Source: an uncultured Lachnospiraceae bacterium (GTDB lineage: Bacteria; Bacillota; Clostridia; Lachnospirales; Lachnospiraceae). From it: a stretch of DNA of 6,608 bases. The stretch lies in the NCBI GenBank assembly GCA_947177465.1, contig CAMWUP010000115.1, positions 1 through 6,608 of the forward strand. Reading direction: 5' to 3'. Below are positions 1 through 6,106 of this stretch, piece after piece. The number at the start of each line of letters is the position of its first letter. The first letter of the stretch is position 1. The position numbers and the translations under genes were made by a program. The notes beneath the pieces are model-generated. The model was not told the DNA's origin, made no database searches, and was given only the letters and a program-made list of their open reading frames with translations.

Positions 1-541
1 CATCCATGCCGGACACAATCTTTGTAATCGTTTCCAGACGATGCACCTTGTCACCGGGATTGATTCTCTCAGGAGAGTAGCCAATCTTAAAATCCACGCC
101 GCATTTTAAGCCCGACTCCTTCTCCAGAATCGGAACGCAAATCTCTTCTGTCACGCCGGGATACACAGTGGACTCAAACACCACGATGGAACCTTTGGTC
201 AGATTCTGTCCCAAAATCCGGCTTGCGCCCTCCACCGGCGTCAAATCCGGCGTATGGTCGTCATTTACAGGAGTTGGCACCGCCACAATATGGAACTTCG
301 CTTCTCTTAAGCAGGAAGGGTCGGCAGTGAACTCCACCGTCGTATTCCTGATTACCTCCTCCCCAACTTCTTTCGTCGGGTCAATGCCGCTTTTGTAAAG
401 CCCGATTTTCTTTTCGTTTAGGTCAAAACCAATCACCTTGATTTTTCTGGCAAAAGCAACCGCAATAGGCATACCCACATAACCAAGCCCTACTAAGGAC
501 AGCTTTTCTTTTCCGCTTACAATAGCTTCATACAAGTGCAT
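1..541 (-). CDS. UDP-N-acetylhexosamine 6-dehydrogenase (WbpA/TviB-type nucleotide sugar dehydrogenase), N-terminal 180 residues, 3' end outside window
   Basis: This family uses NAD+ to oxidise C6 of a UDP-sugar to a carboxylate in two steps in the cytoplasm, giving UDP-GlcNAcA or UDP-GalNAcA for polymer synthesis. I translated the 180 visible codons by hand and they run open from the ATG to the window edge. Residues 16-23 carry the Rossmann GLGYVG loop and Asp40 fits the NAD ribose contact. VPTPV lies at 88-92, ESTVYPG at 123-129 and GYSPERINPGD at 154-164, whose Glu158 is the family's catalytic glutamate. The SPERINPGD version with a following HRL is typical of the HexNAc-oxidising TviB/WbpA branch rather than UDP-glucose dehydrogenase. 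The catalytic cysteine and the C-terminal domain lie beyond base 1. The start is fixed by AAGGAGG ten bases upstream; the gene begins 19 bases after the glycosyltransferase stop. The family call is firm; GlcNAc versus GalNAc cannot be decided here. Confidence 0.93.
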   Translation of the reverse strand, partial: MHLYEAIVSGKEKLSLVGLGYVGMPIAVAFARKIKVIGFDLNEKKIGLYKSGIDPTKEVGEEVIRNTTVEFTADPSCLREAKFHIVAVPTPVNDDHTPDLTPVEGASRILGQNLTKGSIVVFESTVYPGVTEEICVPILEKESGLKCGVDFKIGYSPERINPGDKVHRLETITKIVSGMD

Positions 542-551
542 CCGATGACAT

Positions 552-558
552 CCTCCTT
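552..558 (-). promoter_or_regulatory. Ribosome binding site of the nucleotide sugar dehydrogenase
   Basis: AAGGAGG on the minus strand fills most of the 19-base gap after the glycosyltransferase stop. It leaves ten bases to the ATG at 541, slightly long but the best site there. A closer out-of-frame ATG starts at base 551, abutting the motif, and its frame stops after a few codons. Confidence 0.75.
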
Positions 559-560
559 TG

Positions 561-1649
561 TTATCTCTTCTGCAAAACCTCTGTAATCTCCTCTAAATAT
601 ACGTCAGAAACCCTGCTTCTGTCAAATTCCCGTTCCATTTTCTCTCTCGCCCTGCGTCCCATTTCGCTTCTTTCTTCATGGGTAAGCTTTAAAAATCTGC
701 GCAGTGCAAGGATAAGGCTTTCACTGCTCTGCGGCTCACACAAAAAACCGGTCTCTCCATCGTCCACGATTTCACGGCAGCCGCTGATATTTGAGGCAAT
801 AACCGGTCTTCCCGTTGCAGACGCCTCCATCAGCACATTGGACATACCCTCATGATAGGTGGGAAGAATGATTGCAGACGCCGCCTTGATATACGCATGT
901 ACATCCGGCTGAAAGCCAATCTGCTTTATCAGATTTTTACTCTCATATTCATCCAGCCTGGTCTGATAATCCTCGTCGCAGTAGCCCATAATTTCAAAGC
1001 GGATTCTTTCGCCCTGCAGCGCCTCCGCCGCCGCCAGAAGCTCCTCGATTCCCTTCTCCCGCATAATTCTGCCGATAAACAAAAACCGCGTGTCCTCTTC
1101 TGCCGGATAGACTTCAAAGGTATGCTTGTCCAGATTGACGCCGGAGCCATTTACCAGCCTGCTCCGCTTTCCCCTTATCCCGCATTTTTCAAATATCCCT
1201 TTATTCTGTTCATTTTGAAAAAAGACACATTCTGCCCGCTTTAAACCCGTCTTGTACATCCGGATAATCAGTTTTTTTATAAGCCCTTCCCTCTGGAATG
1301 TGCTGCCCAGACCTGTTATGGTGGCAATATAGGGAATCTTTTTTCTCCTGCAGGCAGTCCCGCCGTAAATATTGGGCTTTATGGTATAAGCCAGCACCAA
1401 GTCGGGCTTTAGCTGCGAAAGCAGCTTCTTATAGGAAAAGAACAGCTTCAGGTCTTCTCTTGGATTCATACCCCGTCTGTTAATAGGCGTTTTGAAAACC
1501 TCATAGCCTTCTTCCCGAAGCTCCCTTACCTTCGTATCGTCAGGAACGCTTATCTTCACCTCATGCTGTTTCTTAAGCTGCAGCAGAAGCTCGTTCCGAA
1601 AGTCATACAAGCCGCCGGAAGAGTTTGCCAGTATCAGTATTGTACTCAT
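561..1649 (-). CDS. GT4 family glycosyltransferase (PglA/EpsD-like)
   Basis: A 362-residue retaining glycosyltransferase with the GT-B fold. It probably moves a sugar from a UDP-sugar to the undecaprenyl-linked acceptor at the inner membrane face. The N-terminal acceptor domain starts with a beta strand and a glycine loop (SSGGLYDFR, 10-18), followed by TGLGS at 112-116. The donor domain begins near residue 186 with FIGRIMREKG (191-200), giving the Arg194 and Lys199 expected to contact the donor phosphates. The EX7E motif is HEGMSNVLME (266-275) with Glu267 and Glu275, followed by the conserved GRPVIAS. Length is normal for GT4 and there is no membrane segment. The layout resembles Campylobacter PglA, which adds the second sugar to the bacillosamine carrier lipid, and here a PglC-like enzyme is encoded three genes upstream. 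The ATG follows the ATP-grasp TAA directly; the nearest purine site (AGGGAG) is about 12 bases away, so translational coupling is likely. The sugar donor is unknown. Confidence 0.92.
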   Translation of the reverse strand: MSTILILANSSGGLYDFRNELLLQLKKQHEVKISVPDDTKVRELREEGYEVFKTPINRRGMNPREDLKLFFSYKKLLSQLKPDLVLAYTIKPNIYGGTACRRKKIPYIATITGLGSTFQREGLIKKLIIRMYKTGLKRAECVFFQNEQNKGIFEKCGIRGKRSRLVNGSGVNLDKHTFEVYPAEEDTRFLFIGRIMREKGIEELLAAAEALQGERIRFEIMGYCDEDYQTRLDEYESKNLIKQIGFQPDVHAYIKAASAIILPTYHEGMSNVLMEASATGRPVIASNISGCREIVDDGETGFLCEPQSSESLILALRRFLKLTHEERSEMGRRAREKMEREFDRSRVSDVYLEEITEVLQKR

Positions 1650-2633
1650 TTATTTCACAAGCTCCCTGCCATTCATATCCAGAATCATCGCTTCATTGTA
1701 CTTCATCATACAGACGCCTTCTTTATAATCGCCAACCGTCTTTTCATTGCTCTCCCCGCGCAGATTGCGCAATACCTGTGCAGGCAGATTCACGCCGCAT
1801 GCATAGGCGTGGGGATATCCGCCTCCGAATCTGGGATTTACCTCCGAGATATAGTAGGTATCGTTTATCTTAAAAATATCGATATCTATCATACCGCGAA
1901 AACCGCATTTTTCCACAAACGCCTCCAGCATCGCAAAAAGCGCGCTGTCCTTTACCGATACAGACTTATCCGTCTCACCCGCGCGCATCTTTATCTTTTC
2001 CTTTAGAAAAACAGAAGTGCATCTGCCTGTCACCATATCGACGTATACATCTGCGCCATACTCCGTTCCATTCATGTATTCCTGTATCATCAAATCATCA
2101 TACTCATCAAACAATACTTCTATTTCTTTGCTGCCAAATACTTTATTGATATTGATACTGGCGCTTCCCCTGACCGGCTTCACAAAAACAGGATAGGATA
2201 TCTCCCCTCTTTCCACTGCCTGATAAAAATCATGTTTGTCAATATAGCATTTTCCTGTGGGAATCTGCATCCCGCACAGCATTTGATACATTTTGTATTT
2301 GTCAAAGCAGGTTTCCACCAGTTCATAAGGAGAAATAACCGGCGTCGTACCTATGGCAAGAAACTTCTCCTTCTCCTTTGCCAGAAGGCTCAGCTCCGGA
2401 TCAATCAGGGAAAACACGCCGTCTATGCTCTCTTTTTTACAAATGTCCAAAATCTGCTCAAGGTATCCCTCTTCTGTGATTCTGGGAACCAGATAAAATG
2501 TATCAGCCTCGTAAACGGCAGGCGCAAGATTAGAACAGTCCGTGGCAATCACCCTGCCCTCTTTTCCCACTGCCTCTTTAAAATACCGCACCACTTTATT
2601 TCTGGTGCCGGCGCTCAAAATTAAAATATTCAC
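1650..2633 (-). CDS. ATP-grasp family carboxylate-amine ligase (carbamoyl-phosphate-synthase-like)
   Basis: ATP-grasp enzymes activate a carboxylate as an acyl phosphate and join it to an amine, thiol or hydroxyl. Counting from the GTG start (327 residues), residues 1-105 form the pre-ATP-grasp Rossmann-like domain beginning NILILSAG. The ATP-grasp domain follows: FVKPVRGSAS (150-159) holds the ATP-binding Lys152 and glycine-serine loop, QEYMNGTEYGADVYVD (184-199) is the hinge and second strand, RGMIDIDIF is at 246-254, and YISEVNPRFGGG (261-272) supplies the metal ligands Glu264 and Asn266. All key residues are intact. A GTG start at 2633 is chosen because GGAGG lies five bases upstream; the reading frame is open up to a GTG at 2666 that lacks such a site and would overlap the previous stop. 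It sits 29 bases after the PLP enzyme gene and directly abuts the glycosyltransferase gene. The substrate is unknown. A role in amino acid amidation of a sugar is my inference; dipeptide-type ligation is an alternative. Confidence 0.88.
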   Translation of the reverse strand: MNILILSAGTRNKVVRYFKEAVGKEGRVIATDCSNLAPAVYEADTFYLVPRITEEGYLEQILDICKKESIDGVFSLIDPELSLLAKEKEKFLAIGTTPVISPYELVETCFDKYKMYQMLCGMQIPTGKCYIDKHDFYQAVERGEISYPVFVKPVRGSASININKVFGSKEIEVLFDEYDDLMIQEYMNGTEYGADVYVDMVTGRCTSVFLKEKIKMRAGETDKSVSVKDSALFAMLEAFVEKCGFRGMIDIDIFKINDTYYISEVNPRFGGGYPHAYACGVNLPAQVLRNLRGESNEKTVGDYKEGVCMMKYNEAMILDMNGRELVK

Positions 2634-2637
2634 TCTT

Positions 2638-2643
2638 TCCTCC
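2638..2643 (-). promoter_or_regulatory. Ribosome binding site that decides the ATP-grasp GTG start
   Basis: GGAGGA on the minus strand, with five bases between GGAGG and the GTG at 2633. It is the only strong site near the 5' end of this frame. It places translation at NILILSAG, which is also where the family's first beta strand normally begins. Confidence 0.8.
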
Positions 2644-2662
2644 AATTCTCTGCACAGGCAGC

Positions 2663-3616
2663 TCACTCGGCTTTTAAAAAGTCAAAAAACAGGGGCGTCC
2701 CTCCTGTATGGATAAACAGGATATTTTTATCTGTAATGTTCTGCTCTTCCATATACCGGCACATTCCCCAAAAAGCCTTTCCTACATAGGTGGTGTCCAT
2801 CGGAATCCCTTCTCTGTGCATCACAGCCTTTATCGTTTCTGTGACGCCATCATGAAACCTTCCGTAGCCGCCAAGCCGGTACGCATCCGTAAAGATTAAA
2901 TCCTCTTCCCTGTAGAGCTTCTCAAAATCCCCGCCCAAATATTCCGCAATGCTGTCCTTTACGACCTGACGCCCTCTCTCCTTCTCACGCGCAATGCTGA
3001 TTCCTACTATTTTAGTATCCCCATCACCGGCTAAAAGCCTGCCGCAGACCAGTCCCGCCTGCGTAGTCCCCGTCCCTGATGCGTGGAATATATAATCAAA
3101 ACGAATCTGATTTTCCCTTTCATAGTCCGAAATTTCCTGATATGCTTTCACATACCCTTCCGTCCCTAAATTGCCGTGTCCGCCGCCTGCAATAAAATAC
3201 ACCTTTTTCCCATCTGCTTGATAAGCCGCTTTCCTGCGCTCAATGGTCTCTGCCACCTCCGTTACCGGACATGTTTCCACTCGTGCGCCAAACTGCTCCA
3301 CCATGCCGGTATTAAACAAAATTTCCCTGTTCTCCTCCGGCGATATAATATGACAGAAAAGTCCCATTGCAGCCGCCATGTTGGCAATCACGCGGCAGTG
3401 ATTGGAGCTGTTGCTGCCATAGGTCATCACCACATCGGCATCCTGCTTTTTTATATCCTTATAAAACTCCGCCGCTTTCCTTACCTTGTTTCCTCCAAAG
3501 CTAAACGGGAGCATATCGTCCCGTTTCATAAAATAACGGTTGGGACCATAGTTTCCCGACAAGGCTTCTATCGGTGTGCTATCCATTTCTTTTTCAAACA
3601 GGACAATCTGCTTCAT
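2663..3616 (-). CDS. PLP-dependent enzyme, ACC deaminase/D-cysteine desulfhydrase family
   Basis: A fold-type II PLP enzyme of 317 residues from the ATG at 3616, a normal length for this family, whose known members are ACC deaminase, D-cysteine desulfhydrase and L-cysteate sulfo-lyase. FMKRDDMLPFSFGGNKVRK (29-47) is the family signature, with Lys44 as the Schiff-base lysine. SNSSNHCR (68-75) is the substrate-binding Ser-Asn-His segment, HASGTGTTQAGL (178-189) contains the phosphate-binding loop, TTYVGKAFWGM is at 275-285 and HTGGTPLFF (303-311) lies near the C terminus. Such enzymes usually act in amino acid catabolism, so its place between a phosphoglycosyl transferase gene and an ATP-grasp gene is unusual. 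It may make or remove an amino acid destined for the glycan (inference). The gene overlaps the previous one by 23 bases. The chosen ATG has only weak purine-rich sites: AAGG touches it and AAAGGG lies 12 bases away. A TTG at 3652 would add 12 residues. The substrate is unknown. Confidence 0.9.
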   Translation of the reverse strand: MKQIVLFEKEMDSTPIEALSGNYGPNRYFMKRDDMLPFSFGGNKVRKAAEFYKDIKKQDADVVMTYGSNSSNHCRVIANMAAAMGLFCHIISPEENREILFNTGMVEQFGARVETCPVTEVAETIERRKAAYQADGKKVYFIAGGGHGNLGTEGYVKAYQEISDYERENQIRFDYIFHASGTGTTQAGLVCGRLLAGDGDTKIVGISIAREKERGRQVVKDSIAEYLGGDFEKLYREEDLIFTDAYRLGGYGRFHDGVTETIKAVMHREGIPMDTTYVGKAFWGMCRYMEEQNITDKNILFIHTGGTPLFFDFLKAE

Positions 3617-4241
3617 CCTTACTTTCAGCCCTTTCTTTTCTGTAAACGTCAAAATCTGCCACTGTTTGTTCCGCTCCTGATAAAGTGTCCGAACGTTTCA
3701 GCACCTTTTGTACCGTCATGCCGATAATCTTCATATCCATAAAAAAAGTAAGCTTGTTGACATATTCCAAGTCATAGGCAAAACGCTCTTCCCAGCCCAG
3801 GGCATTTCTTCCGTTCACCTGTGCAAGACCTGTAAGTCCCGGTCTCACATCGTGCCGATGCCTCTCCTCTTCTGTATAATAAGGGAGATACCTCACCAAT
3901 AGCGGTCGAGGACCAATCAGACTCATATCACCTTTCAGGATATTAAACAACTCCGGTAATTCATCCAGACTGGTGGAGCGAAGCAGCTTACCGAAGCGGG
4001 TCAGCCGTATTTCATCGGGCAAAAGCCTTCCCTGTTCATCCTTTTCATCTGTCATGGAGCGAAACTTACACAACTGAAAAACCTTCTCCTTTTTACCCGG
4101 CCGCTCCTGCTTAAACAGAACAGGGCTTCCCAGCTTCACCCGCACGAGTATTGCCAGCAGCACAAAAAGCGGGCTCAGAATGATAATGCCAACACCGGAA
4201 ACCAGAATATCCAGCAGTCTCTTTATCCATTTTCTATACAT
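3594..4241 (-). CDS. Monotopic phosphoglycosyl transferase initiating glycan assembly (PglC/EpsL-like sugar transferase)
   Basis: This enzyme transfers a sugar 1-phosphate from a UDP-sugar to undecaprenyl phosphate, the committed membrane step. The 215-residue protein is the short, catalytic-domain-only type. A single hydrophobic segment (about 9-33) carries Ser23-Pro24, the kink of the re-entrant helix seen in PglC. KFRSMTDEKD follows at 59-68. The catalytic Asp93-Glu94 dyad lies in SLDELPELFNILKGDMSLIG (91-110), which runs on into the PRP motif at 111-113. VRPGLTGLAQVNGRNALGWEE (132-152) completes the bacterial sugar transferase domain. The LLPDEIRLTR stretch and the ING/VNGRNA ending are typical of the branch using UDP-diNAcBac-like sugars, in keeping with the aminotransferase gene just upstream. 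The tail after about residue 184 is charged, resembles nothing I know, and is overlapped by the next gene. The ATG has a GGGGGA site about eight bases upstream. A 73-base gap, the widest in the window, separates it from the aminotransferase gene. Confidence 0.94.
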   Translation of the reverse strand: MYRKWIKRLLDILVSGVGIIILSPLFVLLAILVRVKLGSPVLFKQERPGKKEKVFQLCKFRSMTDEKDEQGRLLPDEIRLTRFGKLLRSTSLDELPELFNILKGDMSLIGPRPLLVRYLPYYTEEERHRHDVRPGLTGLAQVNGRNALGWEERFAYDLEYVNKLTFFMDMKIIGMTVQKVLKRSDTLSGAEQTVADFDVYRKERAESKDEADCPV

Positions 4242-4314
4242 TGTCCGTATCCCCCGCCTTTCTGTTCATGCGTTTTTTGCCTGCCCTGATTATGTCTGTC
4301 AAAAGCAGCAATCG

Positions 4315-5442
4315 TTATTGAAACAAATTTCGGATAATCCTGATAATCCGTTCCATGTCTTCGTCCGTATTCTTAATATCGCTCGGCAGACATAAGCCCC
4401 TGTTAAAAATATCCTCCGACACACATTCCGCTTCATTTTCCCTGACAAAATCACAGTCCGCAAAGACAGGCTGCAAATGCAGCGGCTTCCAGATGGGTCT
4501 TGACTCTATATTTTCTTCCGCCAACGCATCCATTACCATATCCGGCGTTATCCTGCAGCCCTGCGCAATCGTCATGCACGACAGCCAGTTGTTGGCGTCT
4601 CCACAGGTATTCAGCGGATTCATCGCAATCTGCGGCATATCCGAAAAGGCTTCTTTGTATTTCCGGTAAATCGCCTGCTTCAGCGCCTTATGCTCCTCCA
4701 TATGCAGAAGCTGTCCCCTGCCGATGCCGGCAGTCACATTGCTCATTCTGTAATTGAAACCGATTTGCGAGTGCTGGTAATGCCTGGCCGGGTCCCTCGC
4801 CTGTGTTGCCAAAAAGGTCGTCTGCTTTGTGATTTCCTCTTCCTCCGAGACCAGCATACCGCCGCCGGAGGTCGTGATAATTTTATTGCCGTTGAAGGAA
4901 TAAATCCCGATTTTTCCGAAAGTACCGGTATGCTTTCCCTTGTAGGTACTCCCCAAAGACTCCGCCGCGTCCTCAATCAGCGGCACATTATACTCCTTGC
5001 AGACGGCAAGCAGCTCATCCAGCTTTGCCGGCGTTCCATACAGATGCACCGCTATCACGGCCTTGGCATCGGGGTACTTTTGAAATGCTTTTGCAAGCGC
5101 TTCGGGACTCATATTCCACGTATCCCTCTCAGAATCGATAAACACGGGAACCGCCTTCTCATACACAACGGGATTGCAGGTCGCGCTAAAGGTCAGGGAC
5201 GGAACAAACACCACGTCGCCTTCTCCAATCCCTAAAACGCGCAGAGCGAGATGAATCGCGGCTGTGCCGGCGCTGAGTGCTGAAGCATGGGAAACGCCCA
5301 CATATTCCGTCATCTCTTTTTCAAAGGCATTGACATTGGGTCCCAAAGGCGCAACCCAGTTTGTGTCAAACGCCTCCTGTACAAATCTTTGCTCGTCCCC
5401 ATGCATGGTCGGGCAGGATAAATAAATGCGCTTTTTGTCCAT
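4315..5442 (-). CDS. DegT/DnrJ/EryC1/StrS aminotransferase, EpsN/PglE-like (UDP-4-keto-6-deoxy-HexNAc C4 transaminase)
   Basis: The likely reaction is PLP-dependent transfer of an amino group, usually from glutamate, to C4 of UDP-2-acetamido-2,6-dideoxy-4-keto-hexose in the cytoplasm, giving a UDP-4-amino sugar. The 375-residue protein opens with RIYLSCPTMHGDEQRFVQEA and NWVAPLGPNVNAFE, which I recognise as the EpsN/PglE-type N terminus. SAGTAAIHLAL (57-67) binds the PLP phosphate, PLIEDAAES (154-162) holds Asp158 that pairs with the pyridine nitrogen, and YSFNGNKIIT (181-190) holds the Schiff-base Lys187. GFNYRMSNVTAGIG (228-241) and the C-terminal ESRPIWKPLHLQP (313-325) are also conserved. 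No key residue is missing. The ATG at 5442 is chosen because AAGGA lies six bases upstream and the family N terminus begins there; upstream ATGs in the same frame, at 5523 and 5520, would lie inside the methyltransferase gene. The gene begins 25 bases after the methyltransferase stop. The exact sugar stereochemistry cannot be read from sequence. Confidence 0.94.
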   Translation of the reverse strand: MDKKRIYLSCPTMHGDEQRFVQEAFDTNWVAPLGPNVNAFEKEMTEYVGVSHASALSAGTAAIHLALRVLGIGEGDVVFVPSLTFSATCNPVVYEKAVPVFIDSERDTWNMSPEALAKAFQKYPDAKAVIAVHLYGTPAKLDELLAVCKEYNVPLIEDAAESLGSTYKGKHTGTFGKIGIYSFNGNKIITTSGGGMLVSEEEEITKQTTFLATQARDPARHYQHSQIGFNYRMSNVTAGIGRGQLLHMEEHKALKQAIYRKYKEAFSDMPQIAMNPLNTCGDANNWLSCMTIAQGCRITPDMVMDALAEENIESRPIWKPLHLQPVFADCDFVRENEAECVSEDIFNRGLCLPSDIKNTDEDMERIIRIIRNLFQ

Positions 5443-5448
5443 ACAATT

Positions 5449-5453
5449 TCCTT
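5449..5453 (-). promoter_or_regulatory. Ribosome binding site that decides the aminotransferase start
   Basis: AAGGA on the minus strand within a purine-rich run, six bases before the ATG at 5442. It favours this start over the in-frame ATG codons about 80 bases upstream inside the methyltransferase gene. Confidence 0.75.
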
Positions 5454-5467
5454 CTTTCCCTGTCATT

Positions 5468-6106
5468 TCAAGCTTCCCACTCTGAAATGTAAATATTGGT
5501 TGTATAATCCTTTGTATCATCATACATTTCTTTTATCTTTTTAAACCTTCTGGTCGCTTCGACGACCTCCTGATATACCGGATTATGATATATGATGCGA
5601 ATCTGCCGTCTTCCTTCATTTTCCGCAATTATCTCATTGATAACTGCCTGAAAAATTTCCTGTGAAAAAGGATTAAAAAAGAAAAAAGTGTTATAATCTC
5701 CGTATTTCCGGTAATCTATGGCATTTACCGCCATACAGTCCACTCTGCCTGAAAGCTTCAGTATCTCAAAATTCTTTCGTGCAGTCTTCACCAGATTGGT
5801 ATCGATATCTATCCCTGTAATCTTTTCAAAGGGATATCTTGCCGCTTCTCTTAATACCACCCCTTTTCCGCATCCCACATCTAACAGGCGGTCTTCCTTT
5901 TTAATATGCAATGTATTGAATATTTCTTTCAGATGCTTCTCGTTTGTCTTGGAATAGCCATGCAGAACGCCTCCCGATTCTTTTATCAAATGCATATCCC
6001 GCATTGTAAAATCCAGACCTCTGGGTTTTTCATACAAATAGTATTGTAATCCGTACCGGAGATACCGCTTATATCTGCGCAGCCGATTGCTAAGCTTCTT
6101 TTTCAT
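5468..6106 (-). CDS. Class I SAM-dependent methyltransferase, substrate unknown
   Basis: A 212-residue single-domain methyltransferase. Motif I is RLLDVGCGKG (73-82), the glycine-rich SAM loop. The acidic residue ending strand 2 is Asp100 in ITGIDIDTNLVKTARKN (96-112). A hydrophobic strand followed by FNPFS (144-148) sits at the motif IV position, where it shapes the active site; its Asn-Pro-Phe loosely recalls amino-group methyltransferases but is not diagnostic. The first 25 residues are strongly basic and rich in Arg and Tyr, and could lie against a membrane or bind a phosphorylated sugar. The ATG at 6106 has GAGG six bases upstream, better than the GTG at 6130 or the ATG at 6112. The gene overlaps the dehydratase gene by 17 bases and precedes the aminotransferase gene by 25, so the three are probably co-translated. 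Context suggests O- or N-methylation of a sugar, but I cannot name the acceptor. Confidence 0.88.
   Translation of the reverse strand: MKKKLSNRLRRYKRYLRYGLQYYLYEKPRGLDFTMRDMHLIKESGGVLHGYSKTNEKHLKEIFNTLHIKKEDRLLDVGCGKGVVLREAARYPFEKITGIDIDTNLVKTARKNFEILKLSGRVDCMAVNAIDYRKYGDYNTFFFFNPFSQEIFQAVINEIIAENEGRRQIRIIYHNPVYQEVVEATRRFKKIKEMYDDTKDYTTNIYISEWEA

Noticed and set aside
3176..3727. A 183-codon open frame on the plus strand, antisense to the PLP enzyme gene.
   Set aside because: It lies opposite a well-supported gene with all catalytic motifs, its translation shows no domain, and it is rich in Cys, His and Arg as expected from a shadow frame.
4242..4314. TTGACA on the minus strand (4297-4302) in the widest intergenic gap, as a possible internal promoter before the phosphoglycosyl transferase gene.
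   Set aside because: No acceptable -10 box lies 16-18 bases downstream; the nearby CATAAT is only a few bases away. The match is probably chance, although the gap is the only place in the window where an internal promoter would be expected.
4690..5235. A 181-codon plus-strand open frame antisense to the aminotransferase gene.
   Set aside because: Shadow of a strongly conserved gene; no ribosome site or recognisable domain. Similar plus-strand frames at 852-1244, 1563-2006 and 2232-2624 were rejected for the same reason.
5464..5489. A perfect 7-base inverted repeat (CATTTCA/TGAAATG) with a 12-base loop at the end of the methyltransferase gene, considered as a terminator.
   Set aside because: The stem is short and AT-rich, overlaps coding sequence, and is followed by a purine-rich ribosome site instead of a T run.
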